From Thalassospira sp. (lineage in GTDB: Bacteria; Pseudomonadota; Alphaproteobacteria; Rhodospirillales; Thalassospiraceae): DNA of 64,000 nt. The position numbers and the translations under genes were made by a program. The first letter of the stretch is position 1. The number at the start of each line of letters is the position of its first letter. The notes under the pieces were generated by a model, which was not told where the DNA came from, did not search any database, and saw only the letters and a list, made by a program, of their open reading frames with translations. Shown in pieces: positions 1 through 9,828 of the stretch. The DNA is taken from the NCBI RefSeq assembly GCF_030690045.1, contig NZ_JAUYHK010000010.1:124001-188000 (forward strand). The letters run 5' to 3'.

Positions 1-25
1 GGCAGCTCCCACACAAGACGCACCT

Positions 26-61
26 CGGGCGTCCTGACCAAGGACCGGGTCAGGACGCCCG
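26..61. other. Perfect 14-bp hairpin
   Basis: Arms CGGGCGTCCTGACC (26-39) and its exact complement (48-61) enclose an 8-nt loop. No U-run follows on either strand, so it may be the end of an upstream transcript or an RNA structure rather than a classical terminator. Confidence 0.45.
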
Positions 62-179
62 CAAAGGACCACCGTAATGACTCTTCCACCCGCCGGTCAT
101 CCTCTTGCGGTTACGCCCGCCGATCTGTCTTTCGTTTTGCCGCTGCATCATCATCTCTTTCATGTGTCGCCAAACGTAA

Positions 180-210
180 AAACCCGCAAAGCACAAGGCT
201 TTGCGGGTTT
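180..210 (-). terminator. Rho-independent terminator
   Basis: Arms AAACCCGCAAAGC (180-192) and GCTTTGCGGGTTT (198-210) with a 5-nt loop. Read on the minus strand the stem is followed by five T residues, so it most likely ends the leftward transcript of the hydrolase at 380-1024. Confidence 0.65.
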
Positions 211-379
211 CGTCCGGGCGCATTTGCCCCGTTGATTTTTCTCTTATGCCACAATCAAAAGAACAAATCAAGAACTTTTTTCAAAAAATCTGAAAAAACT
301 TTGCATTCGTCCCGATTCTTGACAAAAAAAATGTTTTAAATCAATGGATTATGATGGAACAGCACCCATCCCAAAACCG

Positions 380-1024
380 TCATTCCCGCACAAGAAGACG
401 TCGGATAAACCCGTTCATTGCCAACACCGCATCGCCGATATTATCCGCCTGTGTCCGGCCCGTTGATATGCGCGGCACAAAATCATGATCGCCATCCGCA
501 ACCCAATGAAGGGAAATTGCCGGGGACAATCCATACTCCGCCACTTCATCGGGGCGGCCAAACGGGTCGCGGGTGCCATGTGCAATCAACGCCGGGGTGC
601 GCAAGGTTTTCAGATGCGTCACCCGCAATGTTTCGGGCTTTGCGGGCGGATGAAACGGATAACCAAGGCAAACCAACCCCATAACCCCCAATTCATCCGC
701 CATCATGCTTGCCACCCGGCCCCCCATCGATTTGCCGCCAATCACCAGCCTTTCCGGGTGGCCGATTTGCGCCACCACATCGCCCCAGCATTCCTGCAAG
801 ACCGCTGCCCGATCCGGGGCGCGTTTCCTGCCATCCTGCCGGGTTTTGGCCATATAGGGGAATTCAAACCGCGCCACCCGATATCCATGCGCGACAAGTC
901 CATCGGACATCATATTCATGAAATCGCTATCCATCGCCGCCCCGGCCCCGTGGGCCAGCACGATGGTCACACTTGCATCCTGTGGCCCGTCAAACCGCAG
1001 GACAATTTCTGTCTTTTCGCTCAT
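380..1024 (-). CDS. Alpha/beta family hydrolase (KANL3/Tex30-like)
   Basis: A 214-residue cytosolic alpha/beta hydrolase of the small COG3571/dienelactone-hydrolase-like group. The nucleophile elbow GKSMGG (Ser near residue 101) follows an early VLAHGAGA oxyanion segment; GTRDPFG and a GDHDF near the C-terminus supply the acid and histidine. The start MSEKTEIV was chosen because it gives the usual length and is preceded by a GGGG ribosome site; the longer open frame upstream is low complexity. It is transcribed divergently from the AbrB-type gene. Substrate unknown. Confidence 0.82.
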   Translation of the reverse strand: MSEKTEIVLRFDGPQDASVTIVLAHGAGAAMDSDFMNMMSDGLVAHGYRVARFEFPYMAKTRQDGRKRAPDRAAVLQECWGDVVAQIGHPERLVIGGKSMGGRVASMMADELGVMGLVCLGYPFHPPAKPETLRVTHLKTLRTPALIAHGTRDPFGRPDEVAEYGLSPAISLHWVADGDHDFVPRISTGRTQADNIGDAVLAMNGFIRRLLVRE

Positions 1025-1222
1025 TCCCCGGTCACTCCATTCATCGACCCTGGATAGAAAAACACGATTATCATACAGCCTCGCCATGATCCGATATTTC
1101 AGGCTATGATGATATGCCTTTTCAATCGGCTTTGCCCTTTTATGGCAAGGTTCCATATCCGCGCCCTGCCTTTTGATCACCCGAACGGATCCTCCGCCTT
1201 GACCAACACCCCGCCCCCCATA

Positions 1223-2302
1223 ATGCCGGATCGTCACCGGCTTGGCCGCCTGCCGCATCTTGTGCAATGGCTGTTGCTGATTGGCGGGTCGCTGGTGCTG
1301 TCTGTCCTGCTGCATGATGCCGATGTACCCGCAGCCCTTTTGCTGGGTCCGATGATTGTCGGCATTGTTCTGGGCACCAATGGCACGACGGTTGCCGTGC
1401 CGAAATCCGTCTATCTGGGGGCGCAATCGGTGCTCGGCACAATGGTTGGCGGGGCGATGACGGCGGGGATTGTCACATCTTTCCTGCATGACTGGCCGCT
1501 GGTGGTTGGTGTCACCTTGTTAACCCTGGTCGTCAGCAGCGCGCTCGGCTGGTTGCTGTGCGTCAAACAGGTCCTGCCCGGCACCGCCGGGATCTGGGGG
1601 GCCTATCCCGGTGCGGCATCGGCAATGGTGATCATGGCCGAGGCCTTCGGGGCCGATGCACGGCTGGTTGCCTTCATGCAATATGTCCGGGTGGTGATTG
1701 TCGTTGCTGTCGCCTCGACCGTGGCCGGTTTTTCAGTCGATCCGGCCCTTGCCGGGGCGGCGCATGAATGGTTTACACCCTTTGATATCGGCGATTTCGC
1801 CCTGACCCTTGCCCTTGCCGCCGCATTGTCAATCATCGGTGTGGTGTCGCGTCTGCCGTCCGGGGCGCTGTTGCTGCCGATCATTGTGGTGGCGGTACTC
1901 AGCATCACCGGCATGGTCGATATCGTTCTGCCGGAATGGTTTCTGGGCCTGACCTATGCGGTAATCGGGGCAACGATTGGCCTGCGTTTCACCCCGGCTG
2001 TGTTGCGCCATGCCACCTTTGCCCTGCCCAAAATCCTGCTGGCGATTTTTGTTCTGATTGCCTTTTGCGCCGGGATTTCGGTGTTGCTGGTGGTTTTTAT
2101 GGATGTCGATCCCCTGACCGCCTATCTCGCCACCAGTCCGGGCGGGCTGGACTCGGTCGCCATCATCGCGGCCAGCACCAATGTCGATCTGTCCTTTATT
2201 CTGGTCATCCAGTCGGCCCGGTTTTTCATGATCCTGCTGTTTGGGCCAAGTCTGGCCCGCATGGTGGCACGCCGCACCCGGCATATGCCTAAATCCTCGT
2301 AA
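1223..2302 (+). CDS. AbrB family membrane protein / transporter
   Basis: About 359 residues, almost entirely hydrophobic helices, matching the PF05145 'AbrB' (putative ammonia monooxygenase) family of duplicated inner-membrane proteins. Family-like segments PAALLLGPM near the N-terminus and [29 protein letters not shown] in the middle (about residues 118-147) are visible, and the second half repeats the layout ([17 protein letters not shown]-like). The start MPDRHRLGR places the first membrane helix where the family has it; ATGs at 1106 and 1142 are possible but add a non-conserved tail. Its last 14 bp overlap the convergent chemoreceptor gene. Transported substrate unknown. Confidence 0.8.
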   Translation: MPDRHRLGRLPHLVQWLLLIGGSLVLSVLLHDADVPAALLLGPMIVGIVLGTNGTTVAVPKSVYLGAQSVLGTMVGGAMTAGIVTSFLHDWPLVVGVTLLTLVVSSALGWLLCVKQVLPGTAGIWGAYPGAASAMVIMAEAFGADARLVAFMQYVRVVIVVAVASTVAGFSVDPALAGAAHEWFTPFDIGDFALTLALAAALSIIGVVSRLPSGALLLPIIVVAVLSITGMVDIVLPEWFLGLTYAVIGATIGLRFTPAVLRHATFALPKILLAIFVLIAFCAGISVLLVVFMDVDPLTAYLATSPGGLDSVAIIAASTNVDLSFILVIQSARFFMILLFGPSLARMVARRTRHMPKSS

Positions 2303-3740
2303 TACTGCCGACAAAACCATCGACCCGCTGCGACAAATCCCGGCCCTGATCGTCCAGAACCCGTGCTGCCGCCGCCACATCCTGCAAAACCCCTTCGCCA
2401 TCGGCAATCGCGGTGCGGATCAGGGTGACCTGATCACTGACATGGCGGGCATCGGCCACGGCCCCGGCCACGTCATTGCTAATCTGCTGACAATTGCCCA
2501 GTTGTTGTGCGGTCTGATTGGCGGTCTGGCGGGCATTGTCCTGCAACCCGGTCATGGCATGGGCCATGCTGTCAACCGCACTGGCCGCCCCGGCAATCGC
2601 CCCGGTCACACTATCCATCCACAGGGCAATATCGCGGGTCGCATGTTCGGAATCATCGGCCAGTGCCTTGACCTCTTTGGCGACAATCGCAAAACCGCGC
2701 CCGGCTTCGCCCACCCGTGCCGCCTCGATCGAGGCATTCAGACCCAAAAGCTTGATCTGGCTGGCGATATCGGAAATGGTTTTCAACATCCGCCCGGCGT
2801 CGGATGCCCGGTCCTGCAAGGCACCAAAATCATCGCGGATGCGTGATGCCTGCTGCCCCAGCCGGTCGGTGGTTTCCAGATTATCCCCGGCATCCCGCCC
2901 GACACTCTCAAGCGTGGTGCGCAATCCTTCCATCTCGCGGGCGACATTTTCAATCCGCGCAAGGGCGGCGACCGCTGCCCGGTCAATCCCTTCGCTGCTG
3001 TCACGGGTGCGGGCATTTCCCTGTTCCAGAACACCCAGCGCCCCGCGCATCTGGCTGACGGCGGCCGCAAGCTGCCCAACCGTGCCCTGCACCTGAAGAT
3101 CAAAATCCTGCGCCAGACGGCGGCGCGATTCCCGCACCCCGTCGCGTTCCAGCGCACGCGCCACCTGTCCGCCGACAAATCCCAATAATTCCAGCATCTG
3201 CGCATCAAGGCTTGCCACCGCACGGCTGAAAAATTCGACCACCGCCACCACCTGCCCGTCCAGCCGCACCGGCAGGGCAAAACAGCCGCGCAACCCGTTG
3301 CGCCGCGCCCCGTCGGCCCGCAGAAACCCGGCTTTTGTGGTGACATCATCCAGACACACCGCCTGCCCCGATTGCGCCACCCCGCCAATCAGGCCCTGCC
3401 CGATCTCAAACCGCGTCGCTTCGGACTGATCGCAAAAAGCGCGCAAATCATCGCGGACAATCCCCTGCCCGATCGACCATATCTTTGCGGATTGCAACTG
3501 ATCTCCACCGCCCTCACCCGCGCCGACATGTCGCAAATAGGCATGGCCGACCGGCCACTGACAATGGCCGCACACCGCATCCAGAATCCGCGCCATCGCA
3601 CTTGTTGCATCGGGGGCTTCGTCCACAATGTCGCTGACATGGCGCAACAGCCGCAATGCCGATGCAAGATCGGACCCATTGGCCGCAACAGGCCGGATAT
3701 CGTCTTCGGGGGAAACAGAACGGATGAAAGCGGCGAACAT
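2289..3740 (-). CDS. Soluble methyl-accepting chemotaxis protein with GAF domain
   Basis: 483 residues without a membrane helix. An N-terminal GAF-like sensor (about residues 25-190, with [13 protein letters not shown] and a second half [20 protein letters not shown]) precedes coiled coil and an MCP signalling domain whose hairpin reads [20 protein letters not shown]. The canonical QTNLLALNA is altered to QIKLLGLNA. It would couple a cytoplasmic small-molecule or redox signal to CheA/CheW. The start MFAAFIRS has a GGAG ribosome site; a longer frame to 3872 is unlikely. Confidence 0.85.
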   Translation of the reverse strand: MFAAFIRSVSPEDDIRPVAANGSDLASALRLLRHVSDIVDEAPDATSAMARILDAVCGHCQWPVGHAYLRHVGAGEGGGDQLQSAKIWSIGQGIVRDDLRAFCDQSEATRFEIGQGLIGGVAQSGQAVCLDDVTTKAGFLRADGARRNGLRGCFALPVRLDGQVVAVVEFFSRAVASLDAQMLELLGFVGGQVARALERDGVRESRRRLAQDFDLQVQGTVGQLAAAVSQMRGALGVLEQGNARTRDSSEGIDRAAVAALARIENVAREMEGLRTTLESVGRDAGDNLETTDRLGQQASRIRDDFGALQDRASDAGRMLKTISDIASQIKLLGLNASIEAARVGEAGRGFAIVAKEVKALADDSEHATRDIALWMDSVTGAIAGAASAVDSMAHAMTGLQDNARQTANQTAQQLGNCQQISNDVAGAVADARHVSDQVTLIRTAIADGEGVLQDVAAAARVLDDQGRDLSQRVDGFVGSITRI

Positions 3741-3905
3741 GGCACATCTCCGGGATGACTGACATTGACCACCGGCCCCAAAAAAGCCGGTCTTGCAATG
3801 CAGGCCCCGTTGCCCGCCAGATGTTCCGGCAACGTTACCAAAACATGACACCACCATAGCGCGTCTTCGCATGTGCGAAAAGCGTTTTGATCGGCGGGAT
3901 ATGAC

Positions 3906-4832
3906 TTAGCGGATAATCTTGCGGAACACCCCCGACGCCACCATCACCCCCAAAATCACCAAGGCGACCGCCAGCACCAACACCATACTGCCGGTCTCGC
4001 CCAGCAGGAAAACCCCGCCCAGCGCAACCAGTGCCGGGGTCAGGGCGCCAAAGGCCGCCGCCGCCGTCGATCCGATATGGCGCACTGCCATGCCATAGGT
4101 GACAACCGCTACCGCCCCGGCCAGCAAGCCCTGCGTCACCAGCAACAAGACAATGTCATCAATCGGGGCGGTGAAAACCGTGGTGCCGGTAAAAACCGCA
4201 ATCGCCGCCATGATCACAAAGGACCAGAACCCGACAAAAGCCGCCGCATCAATCGCGCCAAGGCCGCTTTGCCGCATCGCATGGGTATAGCACGCCCACA
4301 TCAACGCCCCGCCCGATACCAGCCCATAACCAAACAGCAATTCACCGCCGCCATCGCCTGCCTGTCCGGGTTTCAGTGCAATCAGCAAGCCGATCCCGAC
4401 AATCACCAACCCGTATCCACACAGCCGAACCTTTCCCGGCCGTTCACCAAACAGCAACACCGCAATCAATATCGCCCAGACCGACATCACACCGGGCAAC
4501 AAAATGCCGACATGGCTGGCCGGGACAAATGCCAACGCACTGGCCACCATCAGGGTATAAAACGCCCCCGATCCCGCCAGCATCACCAGACCATTGACCC
4601 ATGACAAGCCTCTGGGCCAGACACCGCGCTTGATCCAGACCGGCGCAAACACCACAAATGGCACCACAAACCGCAACAGCCCGATATCGACCGCTGTAAA
4701 GTTCGATGTCATGGCATAGCGCGTGACGATCAGCCACGACGCCCAGATGATCACAGTGGCAAGGGCAGCACTGATGCCGGTCAAACGGCTTTCAGCCGCA
4801 GGAACAGCGGCAGGGGAAGGATCGCGGGGCAT
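3906..4832 (-). CDS. EamA/DMT family exporter
   Basis: 308 residues with ten predicted membrane helices in two EamA repeats, the drug/metabolite transporter layout (RhaT/YdcZ-type inner-membrane carriers). The second repeat ends in the family-like segment AAAAFGALTPALVALGGVFLLGE. The start MPRDPSP was preferred to an ATG nine codons upstream. Such proteins usually export amino acids or small metabolites; the substrate cannot be read from sequence. Confidence 0.85.
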   Translation of the reverse strand: MPRDPSPAAVPAAESRLTGISAALATVIIWASWLIVTRYAMTSNFTAVDIGLLRFVVPFVVFAPVWIKRGVWPRGLSWVNGLVMLAGSGAFYTLMVASALAFVPASHVGILLPGVMSVWAILIAVLLFGERPGKVRLCGYGLVIVGIGLLIALKPGQAGDGGGELLFGYGLVSGGALMWACYTHAMRQSGLGAIDAAAFVGFWSFVIMAAIAVFTGTTVFTAPIDDIVLLLVTQGLLAGAVAVVTYGMAVRHIGSTAAAAFGALTPALVALGGVFLLGETGSMVLVLAVALVILGVMVASGVFRKIIR

Positions 4833-4971
4833 GATGAATTCGGGCTTTCGGGGCTGCAACAGGATGTGGGGCGATCAGGAAGATACGCCCACATACCAGC
4901 ACATCACACCCCCACTGGCAAGAATATGCTGCGGCGCACGGCTCTACCGAACCCGCCGCATCATGCCCGCC

Positions 4972-6597
4972 TTAAATCCCGAACTCGGCAAAGAAATCAT
5001 TGCCCTTGTCATCCATCACGATAAAGGCCGGGAAATCCTCGACTTCAATCCGCCAGACGGCTTCCATGCCCAGTTCCGGATATTCCAGAACCTCGACCTT
5101 TTTGATGCAATCCTGCGCCAGCCGCGCCGCCGGACCACCGATAGAGCCAAGATAAAACCCGCCATATTTCTGGCAGGCATCCTTGACCTGTTTCGACCGG
5201 TTGCCCTTTGCCAGCATGATCAACGATCCACCATTGGCCTGAAACAGATCGACATAGGCATCCATCCGCCCCGCCGTCGTCGGGCCAAAGGACCCGGATG
5301 GCATGCCTTCGGGGGTTTTGGCCGGACCGGCATAATAGACCGGATGATTTTTCAGATAATCGGGCATGCCCTGCCCGGCATCCAGGCGGTCCTTGATCTT
5401 GGCATGGGCAATGTCACGCGCCACAATCACCGTGCCAGTCAAGGACAAACGGGTTTTCACCGGATATTGCGACAATTGCCGCCGCATTTCAGCCATCGAC
5501 TGGTTCAAATCCACCTTGACCACCGTATCGTCCAGATGCTCGTCGGAAATTTCCGGCAGATATTTCGCCGGATTATGTTCCAGATCCTCGATGAAAATGC
5601 CGTCTTTGGTGATCTTGCCCAAAATCTGCCGGTCGGCCGAACAGGAAACACCAATCGCCACCGGGCAACTCGCCCCGTGGCGCGGCAGGCGCACAACACG
5701 CACATCATGGCAGAAATATTTGCCGCCAAACTGTGCGCCAATGCCCATCTGCCGGGTCATTTCCAGAACTTTCTGTTCCCATTCAAGGTCACGGTAAGCC
5801 TGCCCGTGCGCCCCGCCTTCGGTCGGCAGGCTGTCGTAATAACGCGCCGATGCCATCTTGACGGTTTTCAATGCCGCCTCGGCCGATGTCCCGCCAATCA
5901 CAATCGCCAGATGATAGGGCGGGCAGGCCGACGTGCCAAGTGTACGGATTTTCTCATCAAGGAATTTCACAAGACTGTCGGGGTTCAGCAATGCCTTGGT
6001 CTGCTGATACAAAAACGTCTTGTTGGCCGATCCGCCGCCCTTGGCCATGAACATGAATTTATATTCAGCCCCCGGTGTTGCATACAGATCGATCTGGGCC
6101 GGAAGGTTCGACCCGGTGTTTTTTTCCTCAAACATCGTCACCGGCGACACCTGCGAATACCGCAGATTATGTTCCTGATAGGCGCGCCACACGCCCTTGG
6201 AAATCGCTTCTTCATCCGTGCCATCGGTGATCACGCGACCACCGCGCTTGCCCATGACAATCGCCGTCCCGGTATCCTGACACATCGGCAGAACCCCGCC
6301 CGATGCGATATTGGCGTTTTTCAACAAATCCATCGCGACAAATTTGTCATTCGGGGTCGCTTCCGGGTCATCCAGAATCTTGCGCAATTGCGCCAGATGG
6401 CCGGGGCGCAACAGATGCGAACAATCAAAAAAGGCCTGAAGGGTCAGTTTTTCGATGGCCGCAGGGGCGACTTTCAAAAAAGTCTCGCCCTTGACCTCAA
6501 GGGTTTCAATCCCCTCATCGCCAATCTTGCGCCAGGGCGTGTCATCCTTGCCCAGTTCGAACATCGGTTTATAGACAAAATCATTCATGGCGCTCAT
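4972..6597 (-). CDS. fumA: Fumarate hydratase class I (4Fe-4S)
   Basis: 541 residues, the length of FumA/FumB-type single-chain class I fumarases that interconvert fumarate and malate in the TCA cycle. Three cluster cysteines stand in the expected places: MCQDTGTA (Cys106), SACPPYH (near 225) and VSCSAD (near 319). The C-terminal beta domain carries the [13 protein letters not shown] segment. It is oxygen-sensitive in known members. A second in-frame ATG three codons in (MNDFVYK) is an equally possible start. It stands alone between the EamA gene and sspB. Confidence 0.95.
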   Translation of the reverse strand: MSAMNDFVYKPMFELGKDDTPWRKIGDEGIETLEVKGETFLKVAPAAIEKLTLQAFFDCSHLLRPGHLAQLRKILDDPEATPNDKFVAMDLLKNANIASGGVLPMCQDTGTAIVMGKRGGRVITDGTDEEAISKGVWRAYQEHNLRYSQVSPVTMFEEKNTGSNLPAQIDLYATPGAEYKFMFMAKGGGSANKTFLYQQTKALLNPDSLVKFLDEKIRTLGTSACPPYHLAIVIGGTSAEAALKTVKMASARYYDSLPTEGGAHGQAYRDLEWEQKVLEMTRQMGIGAQFGGKYFCHDVRVVRLPRHGASCPVAIGVSCSADRQILGKITKDGIFIEDLEHNPAKYLPEISDEHLDDTVVKVDLNQSMAEMRRQLSQYPVKTRLSLTGTVIVARDIAHAKIKDRLDAGQGMPDYLKNHPVYYAGPAKTPEGMPSGSFGPTTAGRMDAYVDLFQANGGSLIMLAKGNRSKQVKDACQKYGGFYLGSIGGPAARLAQDCIKKVEVLEYPELGMEAVWRIEVEDFPAFIVMDDKGNDFFAEFGI

Positions 6598-6680
6598 GGG
6601 AAATTTCTCGTCTCTCTCAAAAACAAGGTGGGTATTTGGTACGCGATAGCGGGATGGTTGAATTTAACCGGAAACAGACA

Positions 6681-6709
6681 AAAAAACAGCGGGCATTTCT
6701 GCCCGCTGC
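6681..6709 (-). terminator. Terminator of sspB
   Basis: AGCGGGCA (6688-6695) and TGCCCGCT (6700-6707) form a compact hairpin; on the minus strand it is followed by seven T residues. It lies 16 bp beyond the sspB stop codon. Confidence 0.8.
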
Positions 6710-6724
6710 ATATCAAATCCGCGC

Positions 6725-7249
6725 TTATTTCTTGCGAAAGGCATCCAGCGCGATGACTTCGCCGCTTTCGCCTGCCTTGGCATCTTTGGCCTTTTTGGCA
6801 GGGCGCGATTTCGGATCGGCAACAAGGGCCGGGCCGCTGTCGTCATCACCGGTATCGTCATCATCCAGAAAATCATCGTCGCTCATTTCTTCTTCGACGC
6901 TAAAGGTCAGCATGAAGTTGGCGGACGGATCGACAAAGGCCAGCATCGCATCAAACGGCACCACAACCACGGTGGGCATGCCGTCAAAACTCATGCCGAC
7001 AGAAAAGAAATCATCGCCGACTTTCAGATCCCAAAAGCGATGCTGCACGACAACGGTGATGTTGTCGGGATGCGCCTTGCGCTGATTTTCGGGCAATTGA
7101 ACGCCGGGGTGATTCGTCTGAAAGGTGACGTAATAATGATGCTCGCCGAAAAGGCCTTCTTTGGCCACGCGGGAAAGTATCTGCTTGACGACGCCACGCA
7201 GCGCCTGATCGACCATCAGGTCGTAACGGAATTCTTCCGGTTCGTGCAT
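6725..7249 (-). CDS. sspB: SspB-alpha ClpXP adaptor
   Basis: 174 residues matching alphaproteobacterial SspB (PF04386): a folded N-terminal domain (about 1-120, with YVTFQTNHPGVQLP and HRFWDLKVG) that binds ssrA-type degrons, an acidic linker (DDDFLDDDDTGDDD) and a short basic/hydrophobic tail GEVIALDAFRKK, the kind of C-terminal peptide that docks on the ClpX zinc domain. It delivers ssrA-tagged proteins to ClpXP. An AGGA ribosome site precedes the ATG. The tmRNA gene whose tag it should recognise lies directly upstream on the same strand. Confidence 0.93.
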   Translation of the reverse strand: MHEPEEFRYDLMVDQALRGVVKQILSRVAKEGLFGEHHYYVTFQTNHPGVQLPENQRKAHPDNITVVVQHRFWDLKVGDDFFSVGMSFDGMPTVVVVPFDAMLAFVDPSANFMLTFSVEEEMSDDDFLDDDDTGDDDSGPALVADPKSRPAKKAKDAKAGESGEVIALDAFRKK

Positions 7250-7377
7250 CGAAAATCCTGTGTCTGGCGGGAAACCCCGTCATTCATATGCGCCATCGTC
7301 CCCGTGACGCATTCCTCAGCCTCTATTCATAAACAAGCCGGGCTGAAAAACAAGAGCGGGGCGTTCTGTTGCTAGGT

Positions 7378-7685
7378 GCCCCTGACCCCACCAAATTACC
7401 GCTCCCGGCAACCGGAATTTTCGCTTTGGTGCTAGTGCCGCTTACGCAGCAACAGCAACCTGAGCATTATTGTCGTTTGCGTTTACAAACATTGGTCCGA
7501 TATCGGTGGTACCATGCCGAGCGCCAACAGAGGCCTTTACTACACACGTCGATCCTGTTTCGGCCCCCACAATCCCGCCTGAGTAGGGCAGGGAAAAGAG
7601 ATGGTGGAGCCGCCGGGTACCGCCCCCGGGTCCGTAATGCCTATTCCGCCAAGTCGTGTAACGCCATAGTCGGGTTGCCCCGACA
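7378..7685 (-). ncRNA. ssrA: Permuted two-piece tmRNA
   Basis: Read on the minus strand the acceptor piece comes first (about 7685 to 7602, ending GGCTCCACCA), then a roughly 33-nt spacer, then the coding piece starting GGGGGCCGAAACAGGATCG near 7568. GGGGCCG of the coding piece pairs with CGGCTCC of the acceptor piece to give a 7-bp acceptor stem with G-U as third pair, the alanyl-tRNA synthetase determinant. The tag frame at 7442-7480 encodes ANDNNAQVAVAA and a TAA stop. This order is the alphaproteobacterial permuted form that is processed into two RNAs. The T-loop reads GGCGGTA rather than TTCRANY. The outer ends are approximate. Confidence 0.95.
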
Positions 7686-7690
7686 GGTTT

Positions 7691-7720
7691 TATATAGGGG
7701 ATTCCCCCCCCACATCACAA
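7691..7720 (-). promoter_or_regulatory. Sigma70-type promoter of ssrA
   Basis: On the minus strand TTGTGA (7715-7720) and TATATA (7691-7696) are separated by 18 nt, placing the transcript start just upstream of the acceptor piece. Confidence 0.6.
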
Positions 7721-7882
7721 GGGAAATCGGGGGAAATATTTTTGAGGGTAACCGGGAACTTCACCGATATTCGCCATTGCCGCAGCCCGATGGGCGACCG
7801 CCAGCGCGGCGTAACGATCAGGGAAATACGCCCCACCCCTTCGCCCCACCCGAACGTGGGAACCCCATCTGCCCCAACACCG

Positions 7883-7911
7883 TTGCCGTCATCGGCTTTG
7901 CTGACTATGCT
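7883..7911 (+). promoter_or_regulatory. Putative thyA-folA promoter
   Basis: TTGCCG (7883-7888), a 17-nt spacer and TATGCT (7906-7911) would start transcription about 25 nt before the thyA ATG. Confidence 0.45.
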
Positions 7912-7942
7912 GCCCGAAACGATTCCAAAAACAGGACACGGC

Positions 7943-8737
7943 ATGCAGCAATATCTTGATCTGATGCGTCTGGTGCGCGACACCGGCACCCGCAAGGAAG
8001 ACCGCACCGGCACCGGCACCCTTTCGGTTTTCGGTCATCAGATGCGCTTTGATCTGGCGGTCGGTTTTCCGATGGCCACCACCAAAAAGCTGCATCTGAA
8101 GTCAATCATTCATGAATTGCTGTGGTTTCTGGCGGGCGATACCAATGTTGCCTATTTGCAGGAACATGGCGTGCGCATCTGGAATGAATGGGCCGATGAA
8201 AACGGCGATCTTGGCCCGGTTTATGGCGGGCAATGGCGATCCTGGCGCGGGGCGAACGGCGAAACGATTGACCAGATCAGCGACCTGATCACCCAGATCA
8301 AATCAAATCCCGATTCCCGCCGCCTGATTGTCTCGGCATGGAATGTCGCCGATGTGCCCAATATGGCCTTGCCGCCCTGCCATTGCCTGTTTCAATTCTA
8401 TGTCGCCGATGGCAAATTATCGTGTCAGCTGTATCAACGCAGCGCCGATATTTTTCTGGGCGTGCCGTTCAATATTGCCTCCTATGCGCTGTTGACCCTG
8501 ATGGTTGCGCAGGTTTGCGGCCTCAAACCCGGCGATTTCATCCACACCCTGGGCGATGCCCATCTTTATACCAACCACCTTGATCAGGTGGAATTGCAAC
8601 TGGCCCGCGACGTGCGGCCCCTGCCGGTGATGAAGATCAACCCGGCTGTCACCTCGATCTTTGATTTCAAATATGATGATTTCACCCTGACCGGCTATGA
8701 CCCGCACCCCCATATTGCGGGCAAGGTGGCCGTCTGA
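7943..8737 (+). CDS. thyA: Thymidylate synthase
   Basis: 264 residues, the same length as E. coli ThyA. It methylates dUMP to dTMP with methylenetetrahydrofolate. The catalytic cysteine is Cys146 in [26 protein letters not shown] and the C-terminal IAGKVAV (folate-closing tail) are all present. The ATG at 7943 gives the family length; upstream in-frame starts extend into unrelated sequence. Its TGA overlaps the folA ATG by one base, so the two are translationally coupled and the dihydrofolate produced is recycled by the next gene. Confidence 0.97.
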   Translation: MQQYLDLMRLVRDTGTRKEDRTGTGTLSVFGHQMRFDLAVGFPMATTKKLHLKSIIHELLWFLAGDTNVAYLQEHGVRIWNEWADENGDLGPVYGGQWRSWRGANGETIDQISDLITQIKSNPDSRRLIVSAWNVADVPNMALPPCHCLFQFYVADGKLSCQLYQRSADIFLGVPFNIASYALLTLMVAQVCGLKPGDFIHTLGDAHLYTNHLDQVELQLARDVRPLPVMKINPAVTSIFDFKYDDFTLTGYDPHPHIAGKVAV

Positions 8738-9267
8738 TGGCCCCGGCAAACAATAATGACCGGGTGGAACGCATTGCCGTGGTTGCCGCCGCCCAAAACG
8801 GCGCAATTGGCAAGGATGGCTGGATGCCGTGGCACCTGCCCGAAGATTTGAAACGGTTCAAATCCCTGACCATCGGCAAACCAATGATCATGGGCCGCGT
8901 GACATTCGAGGCAATTGGCAAGCCATTGCCGGGCCGCACCACGATTGTCGTTACCCGCGACCGAGACTGGACCTTTGACCATGACCGGGTGGTGGTCTGT
9001 CATGACATGGCCGATGCCATCACAAAGGCCGATGACATCGCCATCCGTGACGGGGTGAATGCCGTGATCATCGCCGGTGGGGCGCAGATTTATCGCCTCG
9101 CCCTGCCCTTCACCACCCGTTATGAACTGACCGAAGTCCATATTGATATTGATGGCGATGCGTTTCTTGATCCGCTCTCCCCCATGGAATGGCGCGAAAC
9201 TGCCCGTCACCGCATTCAGAACCCGGACGGCCCGGATTACAGCTTTGTCACGCTTGACCGCCGATGA
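8737..9267 (+). CDS. folA: Dihydrofolate reductase
   Basis: 176 residues. It reduces dihydrofolate to tetrahydrofolate with NADPH. The family segments IGKDGWMPWHLPEDLKRFK (active site with the acidic Asp/Glu), MGRVTFEAIGKPLPGR and IIAGGAQIY are seen in order. The N-terminus [12 protein letters not shown] is a little longer than usual. It overlaps the thyA stop (TGATG), as in many thyA-folA operons. Confidence 0.96.
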   Translation: MAPANNNDRVERIAVVAAAQNGAIGKDGWMPWHLPEDLKRFKSLTIGKPMIMGRVTFEAIGKPLPGRTTIVVTRDRDWTFDHDRVVVCHDMADAITKADDIAIRDGVNAVIIAGGAQIYRLALPFTTRYELTEVHIDIDGDAFLDPLSPMEWRETARHRIQNPDGPDYSFVTLDRR

Positions 9268-9306
9268 AACAAACACACTGCAAAACACTCACACGGGACG
9301 GCTATC

Positions 9307-9738
9307 ATGTTTGAAGAATTCAAGAAGTTTGCCCTGCGCGGCAATGTCGTTGATCTGGCGATTGGCGTGATCATCGGGGCGGCCTTTGGCAAGATCGTCA
9401 GTTCGCTGGTCGGCGACATCATCATGCCGGTGATTGGCTATATTACCGGCGGGCTTGATTTTTCCAATTATTTCATTGCCCTGTCTGATGCCGTTACGGC
9501 CACCAATTATACCGATGCCAAGGCGCAGGGTGCCGTCATCGGCTATGGCGAATTCATTACCATTGCGATCAATTTCACCATCATCGCCTGGGTGTTGTTC
9601 ATGGTCGTCAAGGCGATCAACAAGGCCAAACGCGCCGAAGACAAAAAAGCCGGGGAAACCCCGCCGCCCGCCACCCCCGAAGATGTCGCCCTGCTGCGCG
9701 AAATTCGCGATTTGCTGGCCACCGGAAAAGACGCATAG
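9307..9738 (+). CDS. mscL: Large-conductance mechanosensitive channel
   Basis: 143 residues with the MscL layout: amphipathic N-terminal helix ([21 protein letters not shown]), pore helix TM1 with [18 protein letters not shown], a periplasmic loop (about 45-80), TM2 ([19 protein letters not shown]) and a charged C-terminal bundle. It opens on osmotic downshock to release solutes. It follows folA after 39 bp and could be co-transcribed. Confidence 0.96.
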   Translation: MFEEFKKFALRGNVVDLAIGVIIGAAFGKIVSSLVGDIIMPVIGYITGGLDFSNYFIALSDAVTATNYTDAKAQGAVIGYGEFITIAINFTIIAWVLFMVVKAINKAKRAEDKKAGETPPPATPEDVALLREIRDLLATGKDA

Positions 9739-9792
9739 CGCCCCCCCCCCCACACACCCTCCTTGCCGCGCCGGGCGGACCGGATCATAATA

Positions 9793-9823
9793 AACCGGTC
9801 ATTCTGAAATCTGAAGACTGGTT
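9793..9823 (+). promoter_or_regulatory. Operator of the TetR gene
   Basis: AACCGGTC (9793-9800) and GACTGGTT (9816-9823) form an inverted repeat with 7 of 8 positions matching, ending five bases before the tetR ATG. Autorepression is the likely role. No Shine-Dalgarno sequence is visible between operator and ATG. Confidence 0.55.
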
Positions 9824-9828
9824 AAAAC

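Larger units (their letters stand above)
1..379. other. Non-coding left edge with two hairpins
   Basis: No convincing gene is visible. The stretch holds two strong hairpins (listed separately) and an A/T-rich segment around 270-350 with a TTGACA at 317-322 that has no gene downstream on its strand. Short frames on both strands (for example + strand ATG at 77) run through the hairpins and have no recognisable product, so none is called. Confidence 0.5.

Noticed and set aside
77-232. Possible attenuator leader peptide (His-rich) before the terminator at 180-210
   Set aside because: The frame runs through the hairpin without stopping before it, the T-run is on the minus strand, and no plus-strand biosynthetic gene follows.
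371-390. Second copy of the GTCATTCCCGC string found at 39333
   Set aside because: Here it is simply the last codons of the hydrolase gene (LLVRE and stop) and lacks the second arm, so it is not a REP copy.
380-1489. 369-codon version of the hydrolase gene
   Set aside because: The extra N-terminal part overlaps the divergent AbrB gene and is low complexity; the start at 1024 gives the family length.
4723-6756. 677-codon open frame on the plus strand
   Set aside because: It lies opposite the fumarase gene, is rich in His/Arg/Pro as expected of a shadow in high-GC DNA, and has no recognisable domain.
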